From Rhodanobacteraceae bacterium (GTDB lineage Bacteria > Acidobacteriota > Terriglobia > Terriglobales > Acidobacteriaceae), in assembly GCA_903970285.1 (NCBI GenBank), contig CAJCHN010000051.1, positions 1-32,407 on the forward strand: a DNA stretch of 32,407 nucleotides, given 5' to 3'. Below the pieces are notes generated by a model. That model was given only the letters and a program-made list of their open reading frames with translations, made no database searches and was not told where the DNA came from. How positions within the stretch are numbered: position 1 is the stretch's first letter; every line of letters starts with the position of its first letter. The translations under genes were made by a program, and so were the position numbers. Shown piece by piece: positions 1 through 7,883 of this stretch.

Positions 1-186
1 GGGCTCGATTCGGAGCGGTCGCTGGGCGATAGCTTTGTGGTGAAGGGGCGCGAGGTGTTTCTGCATCTGCCGAATGGGATGGCGCGGACCAAGCTGACGA
101 ACGCGTACTTCGATTCGAAGTTGAAGACGGTGAGCACGGCGCGGAACTGGAAGACGGTGGGGAAGCTGGTGGAGATGGTCAGCTAA
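1..186 (+). CDS. DUF1697 family protein, C-terminal part (5' end outside window)
   Basis: The first frame is open from base 1 to a TAA at 184-186 and gives 61 residues. The tail matches the end of DUF1697 proteins: a 'REVFLHLPNGMARTKL' stretch, then 'TARNWKTVGKLVEM', which corresponds to the family's usual 'TTRNWNT..KL' ending. The biochemical role of DUF1697 is not established, so none is claimed. The start and most of the protein lie outside the window. Confidence 0.75.
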   Translation, partial: GLDSERSLGDSFVVKGREVFLHLPNGMARTKLTNAYFDSKLKTVSTARNWKTVGKLVEMVS

Positions 187-218
187 GATCGGTTGGCTGG
201 TATAGCACCGGCACGGAG

Positions 219-521
219 ATGTTGGATCGATCCACGACCATACTCGTGTCAGCGGCAACGGCGTGGGAGATTTCGACCAAGGTGAGGTTGGGAAAGCTTC
301 CTTCGGCTATGCGCTTCGAGCAGGGATTCATGGAGCTTCCCAAGTGAGCCGGATACATCCTGTTGTCCATTGAGCCCGACGTGGCGCTTCGCTCGGGTCG
401 GCTGATCGGCAAGCGTGGAGATCCGTTTGACCGGATGGTCGCTCAGGCGTTAGCGCTGGATGTGCCGGTTATCAGCAAGGATGCGGAGCTGGATGGATTT
501 GAGGTGCGGCGGATTTGGTAA
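219..521 (+). pseudogene. broken PIN-domain (VapC-type) toxin gene
   Basis: One plus-strand frame reads 'VSAATAWEISTKVRLGKLP', then after an in-frame TGA at 336-338 continues with 'GDPFDRMVAQALALDVPVISKD', ending in 'FEVRRIW' and TAA at 519-521. These are the middle and C-terminal blocks of PIN-domain VapC ribonucleases (SAATAWEI, DPFDR, Q-A, SKD). The N-terminal block with the first catalytic Asp (DTHALLW-like) is absent; the frame has only a few unrelated residues before the match. With the first metal ligand missing and a stop in the middle, this is very probably an inactive remnant. No VapB-like antitoxin gene is visible beside it. The gene ends about 65 bases from the end of kbl, which converges on it. 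Confidence 0.75.
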
Positions 522-532
522 GGCAGGCAACA

Positions 533-565
533 GCACCGCGCCCGTGCGCCGGGCCGGCGCGGTGC
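533..565. terminator. strong hairpin downstream of kbl
   Basis: Arms GCACCGCGCC (533-542) and GGCGCGGTGC (556-565) are perfect 10-base inverted repeats around a GC-rich 13-base loop that can pair further. It lies just past the kbl stop, between converging genes, so it could end transcription from either side. There is no clear T run on either strand, so an intrinsic terminator is not certain. Confidence 0.45.
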
Positions 566-587
566 ACGCTTGATCTCTTCGCGCTGT

Positions 588-1799
588 TTAGAGGATGGCC
601 ATCCGTTTGGCGGTGGTGGTCAGGATTTCGAGGGCTTGATTGAGCTGCTCGCGGGTGTGTTCGCTGGTCATGATGGTGCGGATGCGGGCCTTGCCTTCGG
701 GAACCGTGGGAAAGGCAATGCCGGTGGCCATCAGGCCCTGGGCGAACAGCTCGCGGGAGAACTCCATCGTCTTGCGGCCGTCGCCGAGGATGACGGGAAT
801 GATCGGTGTCTCGGATGCGGGAGTAGAGCGGCCGCCGATGTCGAAGCCGGCGGATTCGAGTTGCTGCTTGAAGTAGCGGGTGTTCGTCCAGAGCCGTTCG
901 ATGCGCTCGGGTTCGTCTTCGAGGATGTCGAAGGCGGCGATGCAGGTGGCGGCGACCGATGGCGGATGCGAGGTGGAGAACAGGAACGGCCGCGCGCGGT
1001 GATAGAGGAAGTCGATGAGGTCGCGGGAGCCGCAGACATAGCCGCCGAGCGCTCCGATCGCCTTGGAGAGGGTGCCGACCTGCACATCGACTTTGCCATG
1101 CGCGTTGAAGTGGTCGACGCTTCCCCGTCCGTTCCTGCCCAACACGCCTGAGGCGTGGGCGTCGTCGACCATCATGATGGCGCCATATTTTTCCGCGAGC
1201 GCGGCGAGTTCGCCGACCGGGCCGATGTCGCCGTCCATCGAGAACACGCCGTCGGTGATGATGAGCTTCTTGCCGGGTTCGTTCTCGACTTCCTTCAGGA
1301 GCTCTTCGCAGTGTGCGACGTCTTTGTGGCGGAAGACCTTGATCTTGGCTTTCGAGAGACGCGCGCCGTCGATGATGCTGGCGTGGTTGAGTTCGTCCGA
1401 CAGGATGAAGTCTTCCTTGCCGAGGATGGACGATACCGTGCCGGCGTTGGCGGTGAAGCCGGACTGGAAGACGACGCAGGCTTCGACATTCTTGAAGCGG
1501 GCGATCTTCTCTTCGAGCTCCATGTGGATGCGCATGGTGCCGGCGATGGTGCGTACGGCGCCGGAGCCGACGCCGTGATCCCTGATGGCGCGGATAGCAG
1601 CTTCTTCGAGCCTGGGGTGATTACACAGGCCGAGATAGTTGTTGCTGGCGAGGTTGATGACTTTCTTGCCGTCGTAGGTGCAGACCGGGCCCTGGATGTC
1701 TTCGAGCTCGCGCAGGCGGAAGAAGGTTCCGCGCTGCTTCAGTTCGTCGAGGACGGCGGTGAGGTGGGCGAGTTGTGGGCGAGCGGCGACAGTCGACAT
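588..1799 (-). CDS. kbl: glycine C-acetyltransferase (2-amino-3-ketobutyrate CoA ligase)
   Basis: 403-residue PLP enzyme of the alpha-oxoamine synthase family, at the usual family length. It would convert 2-amino-3-ketobutyrate and CoA to glycine and acetyl-CoA in threonine breakdown, in the cytoplasm. Visible marks: 'ASNNYLGL' near residue 51, 'HASIIDG' with the ring-stacking His139, 'VDDAHASG' near 211-218, and the Schiff-base lysine in 'GTLSKAIGALGG' (Lys246). No threonine dehydrogenase gene lies next to it, so the related 8-amino-7-oxononanoate synthase (BioF) remains possible, although the wording of the motifs fits Kbl better. It follows miaA by 26 bases. The ATG is preceded by TAACAT at exactly six bases rather than by a ribosome binding site, suggesting its own leaderless transcript. 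Confidence 0.85.
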   Translation of the reverse strand: MSTVAARPQLAHLTAVLDELKQRGTFFRLRELEDIQGPVCTYDGKKVINLASNNYLGLCNHPRLEEAAIRAIRDHGVGSGAVRTIAGTMRIHMELEEKIARFKNVEACVVFQSGFTANAGTVSSILGKEDFILSDELNHASIIDGARLSKAKIKVFRHKDVAHCEELLKEVENEPGKKLIITDGVFSMDGDIGPVGELAALAEKYGAIMMVDDAHASGVLGRNGRGSVDHFNAHGKVDVQVGTLSKAIGALGGYVCGSRDLIDFLYHRARPFLFSTSHPPSVAATCIAAFDILEDEPERIERLWTNTRYFKQQLESAGFDIGGRSTPASETPIIPVILGDGRKTMEFSRELFAQGLMATGIAFPTVPEGKARIRTIMTSEHTREQLNQALEILTTTAKRMAIL

Positions 1800-1805
1800 G
1801 GAGCT

Positions 1806-1811
1806 ATGTTA
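1806..1811 (-). promoter_or_regulatory. -10-like box (TAACAT) six bases before kbl ATG
   Basis: On the minus strand TAACAT is followed by six bases and then the kbl ATG. There is no Shine-Dalgarno sequence between them. No convincing -35 is visible. The same spacing recurs at several other genes here, which supports a leaderless start. Confidence 0.45.
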
Positions 1812-1825
1812 AACCTTTTCTTCTT

Positions 1826-2782
1826 TCACCTTCGGTCGCCGTGGAGGGCGGCGTCCAGGTGCCGAGTCACGAGCTGGATTGCCTCGGCCTGGACGGCGGG
1901 TGAGTCGCCGGGGCCGTGGAGGATGTGCGTGGGGTGCAGCTCGGCTTCGCGACGGAACCAGGTGGCCTGGCGCTTGGCGTAGTTGCGATGGCCCTGCTGG
2001 GCTCTGGCGATGGCTTCCGCTTCGGTGAGTTCACCGCGCAGAGCCGCCGCGGCTTCGGCATAGCCCAGCGATTGAAACGCCCGGCAGTCCGGGCCGAACT
2101 GCTCGATCAGCGCGTGGGTTTCCTCGACCAGGCCGCGTGCAAACATTGCAGCAGCGCGAGCGTTGATGCGCGCGTAGAGTTCGGCGCGGGGTGGAGCGAG
2201 CGTCAGGCGGAGCACGCGATAGCCCTGAAGGGCAAGGCGCCCGGCCTGCCATTGCGACGAGATCGGCTGCTTCGCTGTGAGCGTCGCCTCAATGGCGCGG
2301 ATCACCTTGGGAACATCGTTGGGGTGGATGCGTGGGGCTGCGCCGGCGTCCAGCCGGGTAAGCGTGCGGTGCAGATGGGCGGGTCCGCGTTTCCCGGCTC
2401 GAGCGCGCAGCAGGCTGCGTAGTTCGGGGTCTCGTGCCGGAGTGGGAGAGAGGCCGTCGAGCAGGGCGCGGGCGTAGAGGCCGGTGCCGCCGGCGAGGAG
2501 GGGCAGGGCGTTCCGCTGGGCAAGGTCGGCAAGCGTGGCACGTGCGAGTCGCGCGTAGTCGCCCGCCGTGCAGGCCTGGTCGGGGTCGTAGAGGTCGAGC
2601 AGGTGATGCGGAACCAGCTGGCGCTCGGCGGGCGTGGGCTTGGCCGTGCCGACTTCCATGCGGCGGTAGACGGCGACCGAGTCGCAGGAGAGGACTTCGG
2701 CCTGGAAGTGTTGCGCGAGGGCGAGCGCAAGCGCGGTCTTGCCGGAGGCGGTGGCGCCAAAGAGTGCGATCAGCGGGTGCAT
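1826..2782 (-). CDS. miaA: tRNA dimethylallyltransferase
   Basis: 318 residues, the normal size for MiaA. It transfers the dimethylallyl group from DMAPP to N6 of A37 in tRNAs that read codons starting with U, the first step toward ms2i6A. The P-loop 'GATASGKT' is at residues 9-16, followed by 'DSVAVYR' and 'VGTAKPT', which bind tRNA and DMAPP in this family, and 'LLAGGTGLYARALLDG' further on. Near the C-terminus 'RNYAKRQATWFRRE' is the family's typical 'R.YAKRQ.TWFR' block. The ATG at 2782 starts directly on the conserved N-terminus. kbl lies 26 bases downstream on the same strand; the two products have no obvious shared pathway. Confidence 0.95.
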   Translation of the reverse strand: MHPLIALFGATASGKTALALALAQHFQAEVLSCDSVAVYRRMEVGTAKPTPAERQLVPHHLLDLYDPDQACTAGDYARLARATLADLAQRNALPLLAGGTGLYARALLDGLSPTPARDPELRSLLRARAGKRGPAHLHRTLTRLDAGAAPRIHPNDVPKVIRAIEATLTAKQPISSQWQAGRLALQGYRVLRLTLAPPRAELYARINARAAAMFARGLVEETHALIEQFGPDCRAFQSLGYAEAAAALRGELTEAEAIARAQQGHRNYAKRQATWFRREAELHPTHILHGPGDSPAVQAEAIQLVTRHLDAALHGDRR

Positions 2783-2792
2783 GGGTCTGTGT

Positions 2793-2806
2793 TCAGGGTA
2801 CAGGGG
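2793..2806. repeat. two tandem heptamers (TTCAGGG, TACAGGG)
   Basis: Two adjacent 7-base units lie just upstream of miaA. The unit is the reverse complement of the CCCTGAA unit repeated three times at 30947-30967. It is short, but the unit is shared between two distant intergenic gaps. Confidence 0.5.
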
Positions 2807-2822
2807 CGGGCAGGGCGCATGT

Positions 2823-2843
2823 ACGTTGCACGTTCTACGTTGT
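2823..2843. repeat. three tandem heptamers of form ACGTTNN
   Basis: Three consecutive 7-base units, ACGTTGC, ACGTTCT and ACGTTGT, lie in the gap between the divergent miaA and GH3 genes. The pattern looks like short tandemly repeated repetitive (STRR) heptamers. The rest of the gap (2844-2944) holds nothing I can name. Confidence 0.55.
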
Positions 2844-2944
2844 ACCGGGTCGGTTAGGACGTGACGGTGGCCGGTGACGCACCACGTAGGACGTCAGCGC
2901 GGTGGCTCGCTTGAAGCGGCTTCACCCCCGGCCACAGCTTCGCC

Positions 2945-2974
2945 TGTACAACTTCCGGGGTGAGCGGTTAGAGT
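2945..2974 (+). promoter_or_regulatory. candidate promoter of the GH3-GH31 unit
   Basis: TGTACA (2945-2950) and TAGAGT (2969-2974) are separated by 18 bases and lie about 20 bases before the GH3 ATG. The -35 matches four of six consensus positions and the -10 fits TANNNT. The prediction rests on sequence likeness only. Confidence 0.35.
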
Positions 2975-2994
2975 TCCAGTGAGCCAGTTTGCCC

Positions 2995-5217
2995 ATGAAA
3001 AAAATCGGTTTAGTCCTCTGTCTGATCGCGTCCCCGGCCTTTGCCCAAACCTATCCTCTGCCTCCGTCCGGTCCGGCTGTTTATGCCGATCCCAGGGCGG
3101 CCGTGGAGTCGCGCATCGACGACCTGCTGCGCAAGATGACGCTCGATGAGAAGATCGATGCGTTCTCCACCAATCCAACGGTGCCGCGCCTGGGCGTGGT
3201 GGGCACCGGGCATGTCGAGGGGCTGCACGGCCTGGCGCTGGGCGGTCCGGGGCACTGGGAGGGAGGGCGCAACGAGACGGTCATCCCGACGACGACGTTT
3301 CCGCAGTCGCGTGGTCTGGGGCAGACCTGGGATCCGGAGTTGCTGCGGCAGGCGGCGGCGCAGGAGGCTTACGAGGTACGCTATGCGTTCGGCAAATATC
3401 ACCGTGGGGGCCTGGTGGTGCGGGCGCCCAACAGCGATCTGAGCCGTGATCCGCGTTGGGGGCGCAGCGAGGAGTCGTATGGCGAGGATCCTTTCCTGGT
3501 GGGGACGCTGGCGGCTGCTTTTGCGCGCGGGCTGCAGGGCGACGGCAAGTATTGGACGACTTCCTCGCTGCTCAAGCATTTTCTGGCTAACAGCAACGAA
3601 GACGGACGCGACAGTTCGTCCTCAGACTTCGACACGCGGCTCTTCCACGAGTACTATTCGGTTCCCTTCCGCATGGCGATCGAGAATGCGCACGCGAATG
3701 CGTTCATGACCAGTTACAACTCGTGGAACAAGGTCCCGATGACCGCGAATCCGGTGCTGCGCGACGTGGTGATGAAGGACTGGGGCTTCGACGGAATTAT
3801 CTGCACCGATGCGGGCGCGCTCACCAACATGGTGAAGGCGAGTCATGTGTATCCGGATCTGGCGCATGCGACGGCGGCGGCGGTGAAGGCAGGCATCAAC
3901 CAGTTTCTGGATAACTACCGTCAAGGCATGAAGGACGCGCTCGCGCAGAATCTGCTGACGGAAGCGGACCTGGATCGCAACCTGCGCGGGGTGTTTCGCG
4001 TCATGATCAAGCTGGGCATGCTGGACCCGAACCCGATGGTATCCCAGGCAACGATCGGTTTTAACGATGGCGGACTGGACCCGTGGATGAAGCCGGAGCC
4101 GCATGCGCTGGCGCGCAAGGCGACTGATGAATCGATCGTGCTGCTGAAGAACGAGCCGGTTGCCTTGGCTACGGGATTGCCCGCGAATGCGAAGGTTCCA
4201 ATGCGGGCTCCCGTTCTGCCGCTCGATGCGAAGCAGTTGAAGAGCATTGCCGTGATCGGGCCGCTGGCGGACATGGTGGAGCTGGACTGGTACAGCGGCA
4301 CCCCGCCGTACACGGTTACGCCGCTGGCTGGAATTCGCTCGGCTGCCGGCACCGGCGTTCAGGTAACGTATGCCGACGGCAGCGATCTTGCAACCGCAGC
4401 GGCGCTGGCGAAGAGCGCGGACGTTGCGGTTGTGGTGATCGGCAACAACCCAACGTGCGGAGCGGGGTGGAACAAGTGTCCGCTGCCGAGCGACGGAAAG
4501 GAAGCGATCGACCGCAAGAGCATGACGCTCGCCCAGGAGGAGATCGCAAAGGCGGTGTATGCGGCGAACTCGAAGACGGTAGTCGTGCTGCAGACGAGCT
4601 TTCCGTTCACGACCAATTGGACGCAGCAGAACGTGCCCGCGATCGTGGAGATGACGCACAACAGCCAGGAGCAGGGCGACGGGCTGGCGGACGTGTTGTT
4701 CGGCGCGTACAACCCGGCGGGACGGCTGACGCAGACCTGGGTCAGGGACATGGCGGATCTGCCGCCGATGATGGACTACAACATCCGCGACGGGCGGACC
4801 TATATGTATGCGAGGCAGGCGCCGCTCTATGCGTTCGGCTACGGGCTGAGTTACACCACGTTCGAGTACTCGCACATCAAGCTGAGCGAACCGAAGCTGG
4901 CGGGCAGCGGTACGGTGACGGTGCGGGTAGACGTGCGCAATACTGGCCGGCGGGATGGCGACGAGGTGGTGCAGATGTATGTACGGCATGTGGGCTCGAA
5001 GGTGGAGCGCGCCAGACAGGAGCTGAAGGGCTTTACACGGGTTCACCTGAGAGCAGGCGAGCTGCAGACGGTTGCGCTGCCTCTGGCGGCGAAGGACCTG
5101 CGCTACTGGGATGAGGCGGCGAAGGCGTGGGTGCTGGAGCCGGACCAGGTACAGGTGCTGGTGGGCGGCTCATCGGACAAGCTACCGGTGAGCGCGACGC
5201 TGGAGATTTCGCAGTAG
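2995..5217 (+). CDS. exported glycoside hydrolase family 3 (beta-glucosidase/beta-xylosidase type)
   Basis: 740 residues from the ATG at 2995. A signal peptide is clear: 'MKKIG', a hydrophobic core, then 'SPAFA-Q', so the enzyme is exported. The GH3 N-terminal barrel covers about residues 40-330; 'GFDGIICTDAG' contains the expected nucleophile, Asp272, and 'LLKHFLANSNE' and 'RDPRWGRSEESYGEDP' are typical substrate-site blocks. The C-terminal alpha/beta sandwich follows (about 365-600, 'ESIVLLKN' onward) and a fibronectin-III-like domain ends the protein (about 645-735). The retaining reaction would remove non-reducing beta-linked glucose or xylose; the exact sugar cannot be read from sequence. 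The GH31 gene starts 18 bases downstream, so the two are co-transcribed. An in-frame TTG at 2989 is an unlikely alternative start. Confidence 0.92.
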   Translation: MKKIGLVLCLIASPAFAQTYPLPPSGPAVYADPRAAVESRIDDLLRKMTLDEKIDAFSTNPTVPRLGVVGTGHVEGLHGLALGGPGHWEGGRNETVIPTTTFPQSRGLGQTWDPELLRQAAAQEAYEVRYAFGKYHRGGLVVRAPNSDLSRDPRWGRSEESYGEDPFLVGTLAAAFARGLQGDGKYWTTSSLLKHFLANSNEDGRDSSSSDFDTRLFHEYYSVPFRMAIENAHANAFMTSYNSWNKVPMTANPVLRDVVMKDWGFDGIICTDAGALTNMVKASHVYPDLAHATAAAVKAGINQFLDNYRQGMKDALAQNLLTEADLDRNLRGVFRVMIKLGMLDPNPMVSQATIGFNDGGLDPWMKPEPHALARKATDESIVLLKNEPVALATGLPANAKVPMRAPVLPLDAKQLKSIAVIGPLADMVELDWYSGTPPYTVTPLAGIRSAAGTGVQVTYADGSDLATAAALAKSADVAVVVIGNNPTCGAGWNKCPLPSDGKEAIDRKSMTLAQEEIAKAVYAANSKTVVVLQTSFPFTTNWTQQNVPAIVEMTHNSQEQGDGLADVLFGAYNPAGRLTQTWVRDMADLPPMMDYNIRDGRTYMYARQAPLYAFGYGLSYTTFEYSHIKLSEPKLAGSGTVTVRVDVRNTGRRDGDEVVQMYVRHVGSKVERARQELKGFTRVHLRAGELQTVALPLAAKDLRYWDEAAKAWVLEPDQVQVLVGGSSDKLPVSATLEISQ

Positions 5218-5235
5218 GGATTCGAGGAGAACGGA

Positions 5236-7653
5236 ATGCTGGATGTGCGGAGATTGCTGTTGGTTGTGGCTGGACTAGGTGTGGCGGCAGGGATGATGCC
5301 GGCGGCCGCGCAGGTACTGACGCTCGAGCGCGGATTCGCGCAGGAGCGAACGGGCGTGGCCACGGTGGTGGTTGAGCCGTATGCGCCGAACATCGTGCGA
5401 GTCACCATCAGCCTGAACAAGGCTGCGGCCACGGCTGCGCCTGGCCCTGGTTTTATCGCCAAACCGGACACTGCGGGATGGCAGGCGAACGCGGACGAGC
5501 ATGGCGATCATCTTTCCTCGTCGCGCATGGTCGTGACCGTGTCGCCGCAGGGCCGGCCCTGGGTGCCGAGCGGGACGTCGGCGGATATCGCGAAGTTCTT
5601 CGGCGGCTCGACGCCGGGCGTCGGCATCTCCATCAACACGCCCGGGGGTGAAAGCCTGGTGCAGATGCAGGGCTGGCAGATGTCGGTGCCGAACTATAAA
5701 GACGGCAACCACGATGTGCTGCTCGATCGCCGGCCCACGGACGATCCGTTCTACGAGGTGGGCGCGAGCTTCGCCTCGCCGAAGGATGAGCATTATTACG
5801 GCTTGGGCCAGAACCAGGAGGGCTTCCTCGATCGGCGCGGACATGTCATCCACTGCGAGCACGACTACAACGCTCCCAGCGGGCAGAGCGTGTGCGTTCC
5901 GTTCGTGGTGACCAACAAAGGCTACGGCCTGGTCTGGGATAACCCTTCAAAGACAACGGTATCGTTCGGCTTCAACGACTCCGTGCACTGGGATTCGCAG
6001 GTGGGGCAGCGCGTCTCCTTCTTTGTGATCGCGGGCAAGACATACGACGAGATTTACGAGGGCTACCGGCTGCTGACCGGCACCGTGCAGATGCTGCCGA
6101 AGTCGGCGTACGGGTATATTCAGTGCAAGCAACGCTACAGCTCGCAGGCGGAGTTGATGGCGGTGGCGAAGGGCTATCGCGACCGGCATCTGCCCATCGA
6201 CGACCTGGTGGTGGATTGGTTCACCTACACGAAGATGGGTGAGATGGACATGGATCCGGCGAAGTGGCCGGACCCAACCGCGATGAACAAGCAGCTGCAC
6301 GCGATGGGCTTCCACACCATGATCAGTGTGTGGCCGCGGTTTGTGCCCGAGGACCGCTACTATGCGACGGTGCTGAAAAATGGCTGGTTCGAGCATCTGG
6401 CCGATGGCACGCCGACCAATGGCCTGCCCTACGACCGCGCGGGTGCGGACATCGATACGACCAACCCGGACGCGGCGAGATGGTACTGGGACCGGATCAA
6501 CGAGAACTACGTCAGCAAAGGCTTCGATGCGTTCTGGGCGGATGAGACAGAACCCGACCTGCCGCCGAATGGAAGCTACTTCCATGTAGGGCCGGGGACA
6601 GAGTTCTTCAACGTCTATCCGCTGTATCACACGGCGGCGTTCTACAACGGTATGCGCAAAGACATGCCGGAGCGCGCGTTGATCCTGGCGCGGGACTCGT
6701 ACCTGGGCGCGCAGCGGAACGGGACCATTTTCTGGTCGTCCGACATCAGTGGAAACTGGGACACGTTGAAGCGGCAGGTGCCGACGGGCATCAACTTTGC
6801 GGCGTCGGGCATGCCGTACTGGAGCACGGATATCGGCGGCTGGCAGTACTTGCCGGGTTACCACAAGCCGGAGCGGCCGGTGCTGATCGATCCTTCCGAT
6901 GCCCGCGACGAGGTGGGTCATTACGACGACTATCCCGAGCTCTACGTGCGCTGGTTCGAGTATGGAGCGTTTCAGCCGAACTTCCGCACCCACGGCAGCC
7001 GGCCGCAGAATGAGGTCTGGAGCTACGGCAAGCAGGCCGAGCCGATCCTCGAAAAGTATCTCCGCCTGCGCTACGAGCTGATGCCCTACATCTATTCGCT
7101 GGGCCATTTTAGCAACGTCACCGGCGCGCCCTTCATGCGCGGCCTGTTCATGGACTTCGGCACCGGTCCGAACGCAGATCCGAAGGTGGCCGACATCAGC
7201 GACGAGTACATGTTCGGCCCGTCGCTGCTGGTGGCCCCGGTGACCGACCAGGGGATGACCTCGCGCCAGGTCTACCTGCCGGCGGATAGGGACTGGTACA
7301 ACTTCTGGACGAACGAGCGGGTGCGCGGCGGGCAAAGCATCGCGGTCAATGCTCCGATCGATACCATCCCGTTGTTTGTGAGGGCGGGGTCGATTCTGCC
7401 GTTCGGCACCGCGGTCGAAAGCACCAACGAGGTGCAGAAGATCGCGAAGTTGAAGGTCTATCCCGGCGCGGATGGCGACTTCGACCTGTATACCGACGAT
7501 GGCAAGACCTATGCGTACGAGCAGGGCAAGTCATCCATCACCAAGCTGCACTGGTCGGACTCGACGGGCAAGCTGACGCATACGGGCGCGCCGGTGGGAT
7601 TCGCCAGCGGAGAGTCTGTCGAGATCGTCGGGCGCCAGGCGGCTGGGCGGTAA
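5236..7653 (+). CDS. exported glycoside hydrolase family 31 (alpha-xylosidase/alpha-glucosidase type)
   Basis: 805 residues with a signal peptide ending near 'PAAAQ' (about residue 26). Order: N-terminal beta-sandwich (about 30-270), GH31 barrel (about 285-620), then C-terminal beta domains with a DUF5110-like end. The expected nucleophile is Asp436 in 'FDAFWADETEPD'; the expected acid/base is Asp503 in 'WSSDISGNWDT'; 'YWSTDIGGW' follows. The 'W.DE.EPD' form resembles bacterial alpha-xylosidases acting on xyloglucan oligosaccharides more than maltases, but that is inference. GAGGAG at 5224-5229, six bases before the ATG, fixes the start. Paired with the GH3 enzyme, a stepwise trimming of alpha-xylosyl and then beta-glucosyl or xylosyl units is plausible. 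Confidence 0.92.
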   Translation: MLDVRRLLLVVAGLGVAAGMMPAAAQVLTLERGFAQERTGVATVVVEPYAPNIVRVTISLNKAAATAAPGPGFIAKPDTAGWQANADEHGDHLSSSRMVVTVSPQGRPWVPSGTSADIAKFFGGSTPGVGISINTPGGESLVQMQGWQMSVPNYKDGNHDVLLDRRPTDDPFYEVGASFASPKDEHYYGLGQNQEGFLDRRGHVIHCEHDYNAPSGQSVCVPFVVTNKGYGLVWDNPSKTTVSFGFNDSVHWDSQVGQRVSFFVIAGKTYDEIYEGYRLLTGTVQMLPKSAYGYIQCKQRYSSQAELMAVAKGYRDRHLPIDDLVVDWFTYTKMGEMDMDPAKWPDPTAMNKQLHAMGFHTMISVWPRFVPEDRYYATVLKNGWFEHLADGTPTNGLPYDRAGADIDTTNPDAARWYWDRINENYVSKGFDAFWADETEPDLPPNGSYFHVGPGTEFFNVYPLYHTAAFYNGMRKDMPERALILARDSYLGAQRNGTIFWSSDISGNWDTLKRQVPTGINFAASGMPYWSTDIGGWQYLPGYHKPERPVLIDPSDARDEVGHYDDYPELYVRWFEYGAFQPNFRTHGSRPQNEVWSYGKQAEPILEKYLRLRYELMPYIYSLGHFSNVTGAPFMRGLFMDFGTGPNADPKVADISDEYMFGPSLLVAPVTDQGMTSRQVYLPADRDWYNFWTNERVRGGQSIAVNAPIDTIPLFVRAGSILPFGTAVESTNEVQKIAKLKVYPGADGDFDLYTDDGKTYAYEQGKSSITKLHWSDSTGKLTHTGAPVGFASGESVEIVGRQAAGR

Positions 7654-7682
7654 ACCTCAATGCGGGAATGGCCGGCGACTCA

Positions 7683-7883
7683 TCAGGGCCGCCACCATCC
7701 GGCATGGAAGAGCGCATGGCGGTCGGCGCGGTAGAGGATCCAAAGCAGCACCAGCGCAGCCAGCACAAGCAATCCTCGAAGCTGGCTGCGCCGCTCGCGC
7801 CGACGCGCCTCGTCATGTTCTTCAGGACGGGTTGGTGAGAGTTGCGGCATCGATTCAAGCGATCCGTTACTGTGCTTCGGCAT
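7683..7883 (-). CDS. small single-span membrane protein, unknown function
   Basis: 66 residues: a polar, charged N-terminal half ('RPEEHDEARRRERRSQ') followed by one hydrophobic helix ('LLVLAALVLLWILY', about residues 39-52) and a short tail ending 'AGWWRP'. The reading frame begins 17 bases inside the end of the aminotransferase gene, so translation may be coupled to it. I see no strong ribosome binding site. I do not recognise a family. The helix after an arginine-rich stretch predicts an N-inside membrane anchor. An internal ATG twelve codons in is possible. Confidence 0.5.
   Translation of the reverse strand: MPKHSNGSLESMPQLSPTRPEEHDEARRRERRSQLRGLLVLAALVLLWILYRADRHALFHAGWWRP

Noticed and set aside
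336-338. TGA in the PIN remnant as a selenocysteine codon
   Set aside because: PIN nucleases use no selenocysteine, and the catalytic N-terminus is missing as well, so decay is the simpler reading.
3622-5046. 474-residue minus-strand open frame inside the GH3 gene
   Set aside because: It is entirely antisense to a conserved enzyme, His/Arg-rich, with no recognisable domain.
5947-7335. 462-residue minus-strand open frame inside the GH31 gene
   Set aside because: Antisense shadow with skewed composition and no motif.
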